Positions 45,140 through 55,525 are shown, counted from the first letter of the stretch. The stretch is DNA of 64,000 nt from Skeletonema tropicum (GCA_037178625.1 JAWZXG010000031.1:1-64000); one strand, 5' to 3'. Notes: generated by a model not told the origin, from the letters alone. Numbers and translations: made by a program.

Positions 45140-45526
45140 AGGACGGGTGACATCAGTTGCCCAGAGGGCATGGCACCCGGGTGCTTTTTTCAGATTTTGC
45201 TCCGGCAGGCGGTCACTAACAAGCGCTAGTTGTGACCGGAAATATGGCACCTGGGTACTTTTTTTCAAAGCCTCCGGCGGCGGGATTTGGTACCAGGGTG
45301 GAGTATTAGATTTCCAGCTAGGTAGGGATGTACCAGTATGTTGCTGATCATCGTGTGTGTTGCCCGGAGAAATGGCACCCGGGTACCAAAGCAAAATCAC
45401 GATCGGCGGGCGGCATTTCATGTTTGGCACCCGGGTGCCGTTCAAAAAGGTGCTTCGGCGGTCAAAAAAGGTACGAGGGTTATGTGAGAATTCCTACGTA
45501 GAAGTTCTACGGATGTCACCCGTCCT
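45140..45526. mobile_element. MITE with 15-bp TIRs and 9-bp target duplication
   Basis: Ends are AGGACGGGTGACATC (45140-45154) and its exact reverse complement (45512-45526). The nine bases GGAGTTCGC flank it directly on both sides (45131-45139 and 45527-45535). The interior has five copies of a GGCACCCGGGTGCC-like palindrome (about 45172, 45246, 45289, 45374, 45426), perfect in the last. No ORF of note, so it is non-autonomous. A 9-bp duplication fits Mutator-like elements, but the short TIR leaves the superfamily open. Confidence 0.85.
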
Positions 45527-45540
45527 GGAGTTCGCTCGGT

Positions 45541-45634
45541 AAACTACGTATCACTTTTGTATTGTAAAGAAGAAAAGCATCTGTGGACGGGATTTTTTGT
45601 GACTTGTGACTTGGATCCAGGCTTGTGGTTCTAT
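45541..45634 (+). repeat. Dispersed ~85-bp repeat, copy 3
   Basis: Almost identical to 22189-22272 over TATCACTTTTGTATTGTAAA and onward to the GGCTTGTGGTTCTAT end, with a small insertion. Directly right of the MITE target duplication. Confidence 0.7.
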
Positions 45635-45707
45635 GGCACTTTTGTGCCGTTTTGCCAATGGGCTCAGCACCGCAAGGGCATGAAAACGGCACAAAAGTGC
45701 CGTTTTG

Positions 45708-46148
45708 CTACTCCGACTTGTTATTGTCATGTAGCGAGTAAAGTACAGCTCCTTTTGTGTCTTCCCTTACAAACCTGTATAGTAAAATATTCTTTGTGGA
45801 CTTGTTGGCCGCCGCCGCATTGCTCCTTCCTTTTCGCTTCTTGGTCACTTCTTTGGCGTCTTCCATATCGGTATCGCTATCGTCAACATCGATGGCCGAA
45901 CTATCACGTTCACGTTCACGTTCACGCGCAGCTGATTGCTTGTCTTTGACTTTTTGCTTCGCAGGGCCAGCAGCAGCAGCGGCGGCGGCGGCGGTTACTT
46001 TGCTGCTGGTGGATTTTTTGGATGACACAGCTTTTGTTGCTTTGTTGTTGGCGGCTGACGAAGGGGCAGAAGAGGCGCCGCTCTTCTTTTTGGCACCGCT
46101 GCCACTGGCTTTCGCTTTGGGCTTGCCGAAGAAATTACGAATGTCCAT
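45708..46148 (-). pseudogene. RFC1 N-terminal fragment, divergent lineage B
   Basis: 146 codons from MDIRNFF through the NKSTKNI segment, then unrelated residues to a stop near the dispersed repeat. Shares the ANNKATKAV and KKSTSSK insertions with 41034-41330 and has an ARERERERD expansion. No BRCT. Probably a dead duplicate cut by insertions. Confidence 0.8.
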
Positions 46149-47690
46149 CTATTGTATTGTGATATTATATTATATTGTATGGTGCTGTGCTAATAAGTAG
46201 CGTAGGGTGTATCATGTACATAATAATATCATGTCCGTGTACTCTCTCTCGTCATTGATGATGATGGCTCACGTAACTTCCATGAAACTCCATTGCCGGC
46301 CGGCGCTGGTGTCTATTTATGCGTGCCGGAGTTTGTCAATAATCTCTGTGGCGTCATTCAGTTCTTCGCAAGCGGCACTGCTGTCGCATCAAAAAGTCAT
46401 CAACAACAGCTCAAGCAGCGCAACAGCAAGCAGCTCAAAACTGACAATGGCCGTATCTTTCCTCCTAGCGGTCCAATGACGGCGATAAGTAACGTTTTGG
46501 AAAGCCCTTGAGCAGCTCTATCGATTAATGGCATAATCAGCCTGATTGGGAGACTTTTATTCATTCGTCTCGGTCAAAACCTAGTTAGAAAGTGATCAGC
46601 TCGGCCAGATCCGCCTTGACAGCCAGATTTTCAAAATATAGGTCCAAATAATCAAATTTGACAAATTGACCACCGTTGGAATCGTCTTCTCAAGCTGAAT
46701 CGATTAGTACCAATGTATTGTTACAATCAACATGTATAAACACTGCTCGGCCGAGGGTTTGGCGAAAGAACGACAACACTGAGAAGAAAGTAAGATCCAG
46801 ACAATCGGTTCACGTGAAATCTCAAAAAGCGACCACCTTAAGGCTGTAAGATCCAATAATACGATAACGATATAAACACAGCTCAGGGAGGGGTCGCACT
46901 CGCAAATACACTTCTTGCAATGGGGTTTTATCAATGAATAAATACTTCAGGTGCGGCGTGATCCAAGACGCTGAGCATAGGCATAGATCAGCCTCATCAT
47001 GACAGTCGGTACATTAGAAAGTGATCGGTAGGGCCAGAGCCGGCGCCTCAGCCAGAATTTCAAAGCAGAATTCAAATTTTGACCAAAATACGATATGACA
47101 ACCGTTGTAAAGCTCTTGTCAAGCTGAGTCGAATAGTAATAGTACCATTATTGCAATCAAAATAATAATCACTGTTCGGCCGAGGGCCGAGGGCCTCACA
47201 AAATACAGATACAGTTTCAGACGAGCAATGTGTTACATGAAAGTTGGCGTGTCGAAAATCCAAAAAAGCGACCACCTTCATCGGCAAGATCCACAATAAT
47301 CACAGCTCGGGCAAGGGCCCTCGCACGCTTCGCTGAAGACACTTCGTTTAATGCCGTAAGATCCAGACAGTTGGCACGTGTGAGATCCAAGACGCTTCGC
47401 TGAAGAACGAAGGCGTAGATCTGCCTCATCGATGGCTTCGGCACATGTACCGTCCAATGATAGTCAGGTGTACCGTCCAGTCCATCTTCCACTTGCCTCG
47501 ACTCCGCTCGGCATCCGACTCCTCCTCCACCAACCAAAAGCAACACCCAACTCCTTCCAACTCCTGCTACTCCTCCAACCACAAGCAACAAACTTAATGC
47601 CAACAGCAACAGTAGCAGGAACAACAAAGCAGCAGCAGTCTAATTGTGGTTGGAAGAGGAGGGTATGAATAAGAATAATAAACACAACCA
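46149..47690. repeat. Mosaic of diverged RFC1-array spacer blocks
   Basis: Spacer-like blocks at about 46150-46560, 46860-47010 and 47010-47460, with indels and internal repeats. No gene is supported. Confidence 0.7.
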
Positions 47691-47784
47691 CATAATGAGC
47701 GCAGTCGAGGCAAGTGGAAGATGAGGGCAAGGGTGAGCGATAGCGAGGCCGAGCTGTGTCTATTATTGATAATACGTCGTGCCA

Positions 47785-48770
47785 TTTGTGGTACCAACAG
47801 GCAATTATTCTCTAAGATGAATAGCTCAGTTCAGAACATCTGCCCCAGCTGTGGCGCCCCGACGAAAGTACCTCACACATCACACGATGTAGCGATCCGG
47901 GTCGTCTGGCGAGCCTTCGCGCAGCAGTAGAGGATCTCAGCGATTGGATGGAAGAGAATGATACGGATCCCTACTTACAATATCTTATCGAAGAGTACCT
48001 CCTTGCTCCTTGGACATGGAGAATTGGACATGTACGAATTTATTGATGGACTTCCTGCACACATTGAATTTACAGAGATACATGACACACTTGGGTGGGA
48101 TAATTTCGTTGAAGGCCGTATCAGTAAGCATCTGGTCCACCTTCAAGCACAGTAGCTATCCACCATTCACACTCTCGTTCAACCTGCTTCCTGGGCTAGT
48201 GAGCTCATGAGACAACTTCTCCTTCTGACACATCAGCAATGGCTTCATCGCAATTGTACAGAGCACTACAAAGAAGACGGCAGATCTCTTCCCCAACATG
48301 AACGTATTCTTCAGAAAGTTACGAGTCTCCTCAAAACGGACGAGGATATGCTCCTGCCGCAAGGTAGGGATCTATTGCACATTGATTTCGCTCATCTGGC
48401 TGAAGGTCCAACTGTAAATAGATCATGAAAGATGAAAAGCTAGTATGGAATCAGCCATGGTAGCTCGCAGAGTACACCGGGCTAGACGGAGTCGGCGTGT
48501 TCGACTACTTAATCTGCGGAACAAACGACGTTTGCGCAACTCTGCTTTGGACACCTCGGCTCCAGTTCAGATTCAGACGACACATATGTCGATGTTGGAT
48601 CAGATGACGACGATGAGGATGATGATGACGACTCACCCTCTAGAGTGTGGAGTCCGAAAGTGATATTGCGAACCCTCCCCCAGTGCTTCAAGCTCGGTCA
48701 TACTTTCCACCTCGTAGAGACTCAGAAGGTAGCATTCGTTTTCGACGAAGACGACGACGATCGTAATATG
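47785..48770 (+). pseudogene. Relic of a LINE ORF2 C-terminus, copy B
   Basis: Duplicate of 43195-44170 with the same stops and frameshifts, so decay preceded the duplication. A small deletion near the CPSC finger distinguishes it. Confidence 0.78.
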
Positions 48771-48944
48771 GTGCTGTAAGTTGTGTCAAAAATGACCCAA
48801 CTCCCCAGGAAGTGAGACTTCTTGGATGATGGTAACATTACCGTTGCGGTTTCCCGGAGCCTAAGAAACACAAAAGAGATGTGAACTTGTCTAGATTATA
48901 GAGAGTAATTTTCTAACAAAGCTTTAAGCTCTAAAGCTATGTAT

Positions 48945-49142
48945 TTAGGAAGGGTGGTCATCCTCGAACTCTCCCTCGTACACTTCACCATTTGCATATC
49001 TGTAGGTTCCCCGCCCATTCCTCTTGTCATCCTTCCACTCTCCCTCGTACACACTACCATTTGCATAGTTGTATGTGTAGGCTTCCGTGATCGGAGTCGG
49101 ATGTTTTTCATATCTGAGGGGATTGATGTGTATGTTGGCCAT
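48945..49142 (-). CDS. Short MORN-repeat protein, 2 repeats, 65 aa
   Basis: ATG at 49142 (MANIHINPLRYEKHPTPITEAY). Only two MORN units, then the same EDDHPS ending as the 8-repeat paralog. The frame is intact; the contraction is a whole number of 69-bp units. Whether so small a protein works is unknown. Confidence 0.6.
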   Translation of the reverse strand: MANIHINPLRYEKHPTPITEAYTYNYANGSVYEGEWKDDKRNGRGTYRYANGEVYEGEFEDDHPS

Positions 49143-49270
49143 CTGTAAATCTGTAGGTATTAATACATCTCTCTATTGCAATAGTTCGTGGGCAAGTGCC
49201 AAACAGAATGTAATTAAGCACCATGCTTCTGTATTAAATATTACAATATTCTGTCGTGGACGACTTGAAG

Positions 49271-49795
49271 CACGAAGAACTACCATGGTTGATTGGCTGA
49301 TTGGTGATTGGCTTTGATTGGGGTTCGGGTTCGCTTCGGTTCGTTTGTTTGTTGATTTGTGACTTGTGACTTGTGACGCGGTAAATAAACCGACTCCGAC
49401 TGCCGATTGCCGATGCTACTTCATTCTCTCTAGAGCGCTGCTAGAGCGGCTAAATACAATAGCGGCTAGCTAAGTAATAAGTATAACTTTCTCAGGCCAC
49501 GCACAGCCACAGATCACAGATACATACCTCGTAGTAGTAGTGCCTAAGTACTTAGAGTAGTGCTCTTCCCAACGGCCATAGTACCAAACGTCTCTGGTAA
49601 GTTTCAATGTAGTAGTATTTCGTCGAGAGGTGGCGGGTGAAAATGCTGTTATTGTAGGCGGTGCTCCACATCTTGTGTCAGGTGGTGACCTCCAAAAATA
49701 AGTATCTTTTATCTTGTCTTTGACGTCGTTGCAATGTTACACTGATAAATCACTGGCTCCCTTTCCTATCCACCGCTACTACTCTCTCTTTAGAC
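49271..49795. other. Intergenic before the MYND gene
   Basis: Contains a short TTGTGAC repeat near 49355-49378. CTCTCTTTAG just before the start codon at 49796 resembles a splice acceptor, so a 5'-UTR intron is possible. No gene seen. Confidence 0.4.
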
Positions 49796-51475
49796 ATGGA
49801 TGACATGAGCAGCATGACCAAGAAGTGTGCCCACTGCGGCAAACCCAACGCCCCTTCAAAATGTTCCAAATGCAAGTCGACAAACTACTGTAACCGAGAG
49901 TGTCAAGCGCTTGATTGGAAACGTCACAAGAAAGAGGATTGTATTAACGCCGTCGTCGCCAAAACGAGCGCAAAGACGAAGAAGCCATGGAGGTATTCTG
50001 CACCCTCCCAACCATATTCATATTGGGCATCTCTGGGACATGGTCACGTTTACGCTGCTGCCATGATGGATTTTCAGTTTCAGTTCACTGAGGCTATTAA
50101 TTTTATGAGGAAAGAAAAGTATGTCAATGATGTGATTTTCAACTATCCGCTGGATGATCGGTTTCGAACTGATGATAATACTGCGATGATTTTTCATGAT
50201 GAGGCACTTTTACCCCATTGGCGTGAGGTTGCTTTGGCGTGTAAGTTGTTTTTCTTTATCATTATTATAATATTGTAGCGGTGCGTGCTTGCAAACACAT
50301 AGCTGAACTAATAAGATTTTCTCTCTTCTTCTCGGGGGGCAGTGGAAATACATTCCGTGACTCTAAGGAAAGAGCAAGAGAAAAGGCAAAAGGAACCATT
50401 TGACCATTTGACATTTGATGGATTGAGCATGGAAGAGATTAAGAAGATACCACGTAAATGGCGACCCCTATACGAGCCTACGACAGCCGATGGCGCACAA
50501 TTCGTGATGGATAGAGTTGAGCTGAGAAAGGAAGTGATTGACATAATTGCTCCCCCGCTTGCTCAGAGCCCTTTCGGTCGAATTCTTCTGGAGTACAATA
50601 GGTTTGATCGTGAGGGGATTGCGTTTGCTATTGACCTATTGAAGCAGAACAGATCTGTTTCTAATTATTCCCTGGTGGGGAGTCCAATTGAAAGTGATGA
50701 AGATTTGAATCTCCTGTCAACAATTGTCAGTATTCATCCTTCACTCAGGCAACTCACCTTGACACATTGTGCTAGTCCAGCCATTAATAATCCAGCCCGC
50801 TTCAATCCAGTTATTGCTGCAAGTATGGGATTAAAGACTTTGGATTTGGCAGGGAATAGTATCTCAACAAATGGAAGTGTTTTCATCGCCGATAGTCTCG
50901 CTACCAATCCGCCTTTGCAGGAGTTGTTCCTAAGTGCCAACAATTTCAACGATGATGATGCTGAACTCATTGCAAACGCTTTGAAGACCAACACCAATTT
51001 GTGGTCACTCGACCTGAAAGAGAATAGCGATATCGGTCGGCGTGGCTGCACTGCATTGCTCAAGGCCATTTTCAACCATGAGAGCCTCAATTCAGTTTCG
51101 TCCTCGAACCACACATGCGACATTTTGGTCTCTCGGTACAAAATTCCATCTATCAATGGGGATGTATGTGGTGGCGAAAAGGGAGCCGCCCGGGCGAAGA
51201 AGTTTGCCATACTTGCGCCTCCTGGTAAGCGAGATCTGAATGTTCATTTTCTGAGTGGAACTCCACCTGGGTTGATGCACAAGGTATTAGAACTCTTTCA
51301 AACCTATCCAAACGAAGGGGCATGGACCTATGTTGAGGCTTTGCTTCAGTGTAAAGATCTTCTAGAAAGTACAAACCATGATGAAGACAACACTGATTTT
51401 GTTCATGACGAGGATGAGGGGGAGCATTTTGGAGATTTCCCCCCCCCAATTCGAGGTTTTAAGACAGCAGGCTGA
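49796..51475 (+). CDS. MYND zinc-finger protein with leucine-rich repeats
   Basis: Exon 1 is 49796-50240, the intron 50241-50342 (GTAAGT..CAG), exon 2 begins at 50343. The MYND finger is near the start: Cys 11, 14, 23, 26, 32, 36, His 44, Cys 49. A region without recognised fold follows, then four or more leucine-rich (RI-type) repeats in exon 2 (LTLTHC, LKTLDLAGNSIS, LQELFLSANNF, LWSLDLKEN). It probably mediates protein contacts; the partner is unknown. A nine-C run at about 51439-51447 shifts the frame: the annotated frame ends at 51475 with RGFKTAG, while the alternative frame reads FEVLRQQAEAARL to a stop at 51563 and looks more natural. The true end may be 51563. Confidence 0.82.
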
Positions 51476-51563
51476 AGCAGCCAGGCTTGTTGAAACCAAA
51501 TCTTTGAGCGTGTTGATGAGCGTGGTAAAGGGAGTGGTCGTCCCGATGTTTTTCTCTGCCTAA

Positions 51564-52700
51564 ACCCGTAGGGCTGGAGGGGTTTCTATTCATATACACA
51601 ACTATTTGTCAACAATGATGGCTTCACCCGTGGAAGCTATCCATCACGAACATACATTACAAGCGCGAGTTACGTAGCGCTAAGAAACTAGCATTCTATT
51701 CATTCATTCTCAGTAACAGTCAACTTTCTTCGCAAAGCTGAGATAGATGGTCGGTAGATGGATCTTTGTTTGTAACCATCGATTAGGCGTGTAATCATCC
51801 CGATTTGAGGCTACTTAGGCTAGCTAGAAACGGGGTGACTTTCTTCCACGAGAATCTGTCAATTTCTGTGGCGTTAGTTAGTACCAAGTGGCATCGCTGT
51901 CGTATCAAAAAGTCATCAACAGCAGCTATAGATATATATAGCTCAAGCAGCTCAAAACTGACAATGGGCCGTATCTTTCCTCCTAGCGGGCCAATGACGG
52001 CGATGAGTGTCGTTTTGGAAAGCCCTTGAGCAGCTCTATCGATTAGGCGTGTAATCATCCCGGCCGATTGGACGGCTCTTATTCAATCGAATAGGCTAGA
52101 AACGGGTCTAGAAAGTGCCAGCTCGGCCAGATCCGGCTCTGTTTCCAGATTTCCAGAGCCGAGGTCCAAATTTTGACCAAAATACGATATGTCAACCGTT
52201 TTAAAGCTCTTTTCAAGCTGAATCGATTCGTACCACCATTACGCAGCAATGAATAAACACAGCTCCGGGTGAGATCCAAACGCTTCGCTGAAGAACGAAG
52301 GCGTAGATCTGCCTCATCACTCATCATGGTACAACTTGTACCGTCCAATAGATGACGACTCTCTCCCAACGAACAGTGGCTCACCTCCCTTCGGTCGGTG
52401 AGTAGTGGATGGATATTATATACATAACAATCGACCAATCTCCCAACATCAACCAATCCAACAACAACATCTTGAAAAAAAAATTAACGGAAATCTTAAA
52501 GTACGTCATGGTTGGCCCTCCAGGGGCGAAATTATCTACAATTATCTAGAGCAATGTCACAAGTTACTACCCTTCGAGTGTAATTAAGCAAATAACCAAC
52601 AGTTTTTCCATCACCCCGGAATTAGCAAAGAGGCAGTGATATGAAATTCCAAACCAAGTAATGGTCTTTTTTCCCAGATCGCACTCCGAGCTGCGACACC
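51564..52700. other. Intergenic with an array-spacer-like repeat
   Basis: 51780-52440 resembles the RFC1-array spacer (same CGATTAGGCGTGTAATCA, GTCGTTTTGGAAAGCCCTTG and AAGCTGAATCGATT blocks), though no RFC1 sequence is near. The spacer therefore contains an interspersed repeat older than the array. No gene. Confidence 0.65.
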
Positions 52701-52718
52701 TCAAACAGCCAGGATTTG

Positions 52719-52797
52719 GCACGGGGGAGACTCGAACCCAAGACCCCGAACCAGAAGAGAGGCGGTGATACCACTACATACACCACACCACCCCCTC
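52719..52797 (-). other. tRNA-like sequence (tRNA pseudogene or SINE head)
   Basis: On the minus strand a box-A-like TGTAGTGGTATCACC and a box-B-like GGGTTCGAGTCTCC lie at tRNA spacing. The 5' GGTGTGG can pair with the 3' CCGTGCC if G-U pairs are allowed. The T stem and anticodon arm do not pair well and no anticodon can be called, so it is more likely a degenerate or mobile tRNA-derived element than a working tRNA. Confidence 0.35.
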
Positions 52798-52841
52798 AAC
52801 AACAACATCTTGATTGGCTGCTGCTGTTGGATTGGTTGAGT

Positions 52842-53067
52842 CCTACTGCTACTGCTACTGCTACTGCTACTGCTACTGCTACTGCTACTGCTACTGCTAC
52901 TGCTACTGCTACTGCTACTGCTACTGCTACTGCTACTGCTACTGCTACTGCTACTGCTACTGCTACTGCTACTGCTACTGCTACTGCTACTGCTACTGCT
53001 ACTGCTACTGCTACTGCTACTGCTACTGCTACTGCTACTGCTACTGCTACTGCTACTGCTACTGCTG
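52842..53067. repeat. (CTACTG)n hexanucleotide satellite, ~226 bp
   Basis: About 37 nearly perfect units, followed by a (CCA)n run at 53081-53103. ORFs across it (poly-Ser, Ala-Thr, Cys-Tyr) are artefacts of the repeat. Confidence 0.95.
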
Positions 53068-53531
53068 CTAGCAGCACTCAACCACCACCACCACCACCAC
53101 CACCAGCTGCTCAAATGATGCGTAACTTTCATGGAACCAAGGCAAGGAACTTCATGCTCGAGCTTGAGCTTGAGAAGCGTCAGAGTTTCATACGAAGATT
53201 TGAACATGATACTCGCGAGAGTAATGTTACTACGTGAATCAGATTAGATTTCTTTGGTCCTTACGATTACGACAGCTCGTAAACATCATATAATGAGACT
53301 GAGACAAGCATAAGCATAACAATAACATTTGGAAGTCTCTCCCAGAGCAGGGGTCTCTCCGCTCTCAATTTTGAGTTTGACATATTGCTTATTTCCATGC
53401 TAATAATAATGACCTGGAAAATTACTTAACTATCCCTACAATACATACTGGCTGAGTGGACTCGAGGTCTGTTCATTGCCATGTGTTTACACACATAGCA
53501 AAGCTGCAACGAGGCGACCGAGGCTAATTGC

Positions 53532-53978
53532 TTATTTCCATGCTGTATGTGTATGACGCTTTCGTTTTCTTCCAGGTCCAGCGAATGAAGCTGCCTTTTC
53601 CTCCTTCATCTTCCTCGCCAATTCTTTTTCTAGCTTGCGGATCTGCTGCTGCAAACTATGCACTAATTCGGCCCTTTTTTGAGCTTCCTTCAACGTCGAA
53701 AGATCTGCTCGGGCTGGGATATTGCGTGGAAGAAGATTGCTGAAACTGTCACGTCGACGACGCTTGGAATTGTTGTAGCCATTACCATTGTTGCTATGGT
53801 CATTGCGGATATTATAGAGACATTCGTTGCAGCCACCTCCACCTTCCTTGGCAGCAGCGGCACAATTTGGCTTGCCTCTTCTTCTTCTTTCTGGTTCTCG
53901 GTCTTGGTCATCACGTCCTCCATGGCAACAGATGGGCGGGTAGTAGCTTTGGGTTTCATCATAGTTGTTCGACGCCAT
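53532..53978 (-). CDS. Small basic coiled-coil protein, 148 aa (family copy 1)
   Basis: ATG at 53978 (MASNNYDETQ). An Arg-rich segment (PERRRRGK), an Asn-rich stretch, then SKRRRRDSFSNLLPRNIPARAD and a predicted coiled coil (LSTLKEAQKRAELVHSLQQQ onward, ~40 residues), ending RKRKRH. Nuclear location is likely from the basic clusters. No known domain. A frameshifted copy lies at 56760-57258 and a more distant relative at 59045-59590. Confidence 0.5.
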   Translation of the reverse strand: MASNNYDETQSYYPPICCHGGRDDQDREPERRRRGKPNCAAAAKEGGGGCNECLYNIRNDHSNNGNGYNNSKRRRRDSFSNLLPRNIPARADLSTLKEAQKRAELVHSLQQQIRKLEKELARKMKEEKAASFAGPGRKRKRHTHTAWK

Positions 53979-54310
53979 GGTCGGATGTGGGTGAGATTCT
54001 TCTGTGTTGGTTCAATAAGATTGTTGTTATTTGTTATCCACTACTTCTTACGGAGTACTTTTATATTTATTGGTCGGAGAAACACTTCAACTGAATAATT
54101 CCGTCATACCGTTCGGCATTCGGGTTCAAGAGCACATTTTTTGTGACCGCCTAATACGGTGTCACGGTGCGATCCTAATGAGAAGGTGAGGTTCGCAGGA
54201 AACGACTTGATGTGAATGCAACTCCGTACTTACAGGAGATCGCTTATTGTAAGTACCTGGCGTAGGGATTTCGCTTATCTTCAACATAAGTACTCACTTA
54301 AGTATTGACT

Positions 54311-55061
54311 GTCCAAACCGAAGCCTCTCAACACATCGCCCAGCAACCCCTTCTCCGGCCATTCGACGTCGCTCGAGTATCAGCCCAACCACACCCTTGG
54401 GGACTCCAACCTCCCACCGTCTCAATTTGCCGTTTGCGGTGCTGACATCACAATTGACCATTGCCCTGATCCTCCCTCTAACTCTGCTATTGAAGACATA
54501 TCTTCATTTACAGCCAATGCTGAACGATGTCTACAAAAAGCAGAGAAGAGGAAGTTCACGACAATGGGGAGTTGTACTGTCACCACCGACACCATGTCGA
54601 GAGAAGACGTTCTTCGCACCCTCCACTCCGATGCCAAACACCTCCAAATGTGGGCAATATGCCCGTATGGCGGCTTAGGTCCTCTGTTCCGCAGATTCCT
54701 ATTCGGCGACGACCCCATTCTACCGCTCTCCTTTTCAGCCAACAAGCCTCACGCAGCAAAGATGTACCGTGACTCCCTCCAAAGCTCAGCTCCTCATGGC
54801 ATCCTCCCCCTTGCAAATTCTTCATGGTCTGCTTCCAAACCAGCCCACCAGCGATTCTATGGCCACTCCTACACAGCACCCACCCCTCAGATCCATTTCC
54901 TTCAACAGTTTGGCCGTGCCTGCACCAAGGCGTTCGCTTTCCACATCCGTCGACCAGTTAGTACCCAGCAGGCTGCACGGGCGTCTTCGGGACCAGCCCG
55001 AGCACCTCCAGGTTTAAATTCTTCTTTCTCTACTGACACTGGTAGCTGGTGTCTATTGTAG
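54311..55061 (+). other. ORF fragment, possibly from a transposable element
   Basis: Open without a stop from about 54311; the only well-placed ATG is internal (54564). It contains ordered-looking blocks such as MWAICPYGGLGPLFRRFLFG, PLSFSANKPHAAKMYRDS and FYGHSYTAPTP. I do not recognise a family. The lack of a start and the repeat-rich setting suggest a broken mobile-element gene. Confidence 0.4.
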
Positions 55062-55103
55062 AGAGAAGTGACTAAAATAATCTACTATCTAAGTATCTAT
55101 TAC

Positions 55104-55228
55104 ACCCTACATAGGGTCTTCAGACACCTGTCTGAGTCACTTGGAGGACTCAGCACGCACACGTGCTGAGACATGCAGAGTCCCTCTGAAGAGGACTCCC
55201 ATGTATGACAGAAGATCCCATGTAGGGT
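55104..55228. other. Cloverleaf-forming sequence, 125 nt
   Basis: An 18-bp outer stem (55104-55121 with 55211-55228, one mismatch and one G-U) encloses three hairpins: 55121-55134 (CAGACA/TGTCTG), 55149-55170 (CTCAGCACG/CGTGCTGAG, 4-nt loop) and 55178-55198 (GAGTCC/GGACTC). Base 55121 is shared by the outer stem and hairpin 1. It is not a tRNA. It could be a structured RNA or the core of a folded mobile element. Confidence 0.55.
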
Positions 55229-55406
55229 GACCATACTTATGTACTACTGAGACTGCAGTCTGAGAAGATGTCGATTACTTCGCGTATGTATGAGCCCCAC
55301 AGGTTGCCGAAGAGTCATAACAAGACGTTGATGATTGTGAGTATCAATTCAGAAGCAATATAGTGTCATAATAACAACCTTCTTTGGAAACAAAATTTGC
55401 CTCGTT

Positions 55407-55525
55407 AAGGCTTCTTGGATGATGGTAACATTACCGTTGTGGTTTCCCGGAGCCTAAGAAACACAAAAGAGATGTGTACTTGTCTCTAGAATATAGGAGT
55501 AATTTTCTAACAAAGCTGTAAGCTT
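55407..55525 (+). repeat. Shared ~118-bp repeat, solo copy
   Basis: Matches 44216-44335 and 48815-48934, the 3' flanks of the MORN paralogs (CTTCTTGGATGATGGTAACA onward to the TTTTCTAACAAAGCT end). Here it stands without a MORN gene, so it may be part of a mobile unit. Confidence 0.75.

Larger units (their letters stand above)
45078..45707. other. Intergenic with MITE and palindromes
   Basis: Holds the 387-bp MITE, a copy of the dispersed ~85-bp repeat (45541-45634) and an inverted pair of GGCACTTTTGTGCC-type palindromes (45635-45648 and 45683-45706). ORFs across it are not convincing. Confidence 0.6.
47690..49270. repeat. Segmental duplication, copy B
   Basis: Partner of 43090-45070; same order of retrotransposon relic, spacer and MORN gene. 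Most differences are single bases apart from the lost MORN units. Confidence 0.88.

Noticed and set aside
52701..53237. Long ORFs of poly-Ser, Ala-Thr or Cys-Tyr over 52.7-53.2 kb
   Set aside because: They are created by the (CTACTG)n repeat in every frame; no start context or flanking domain.
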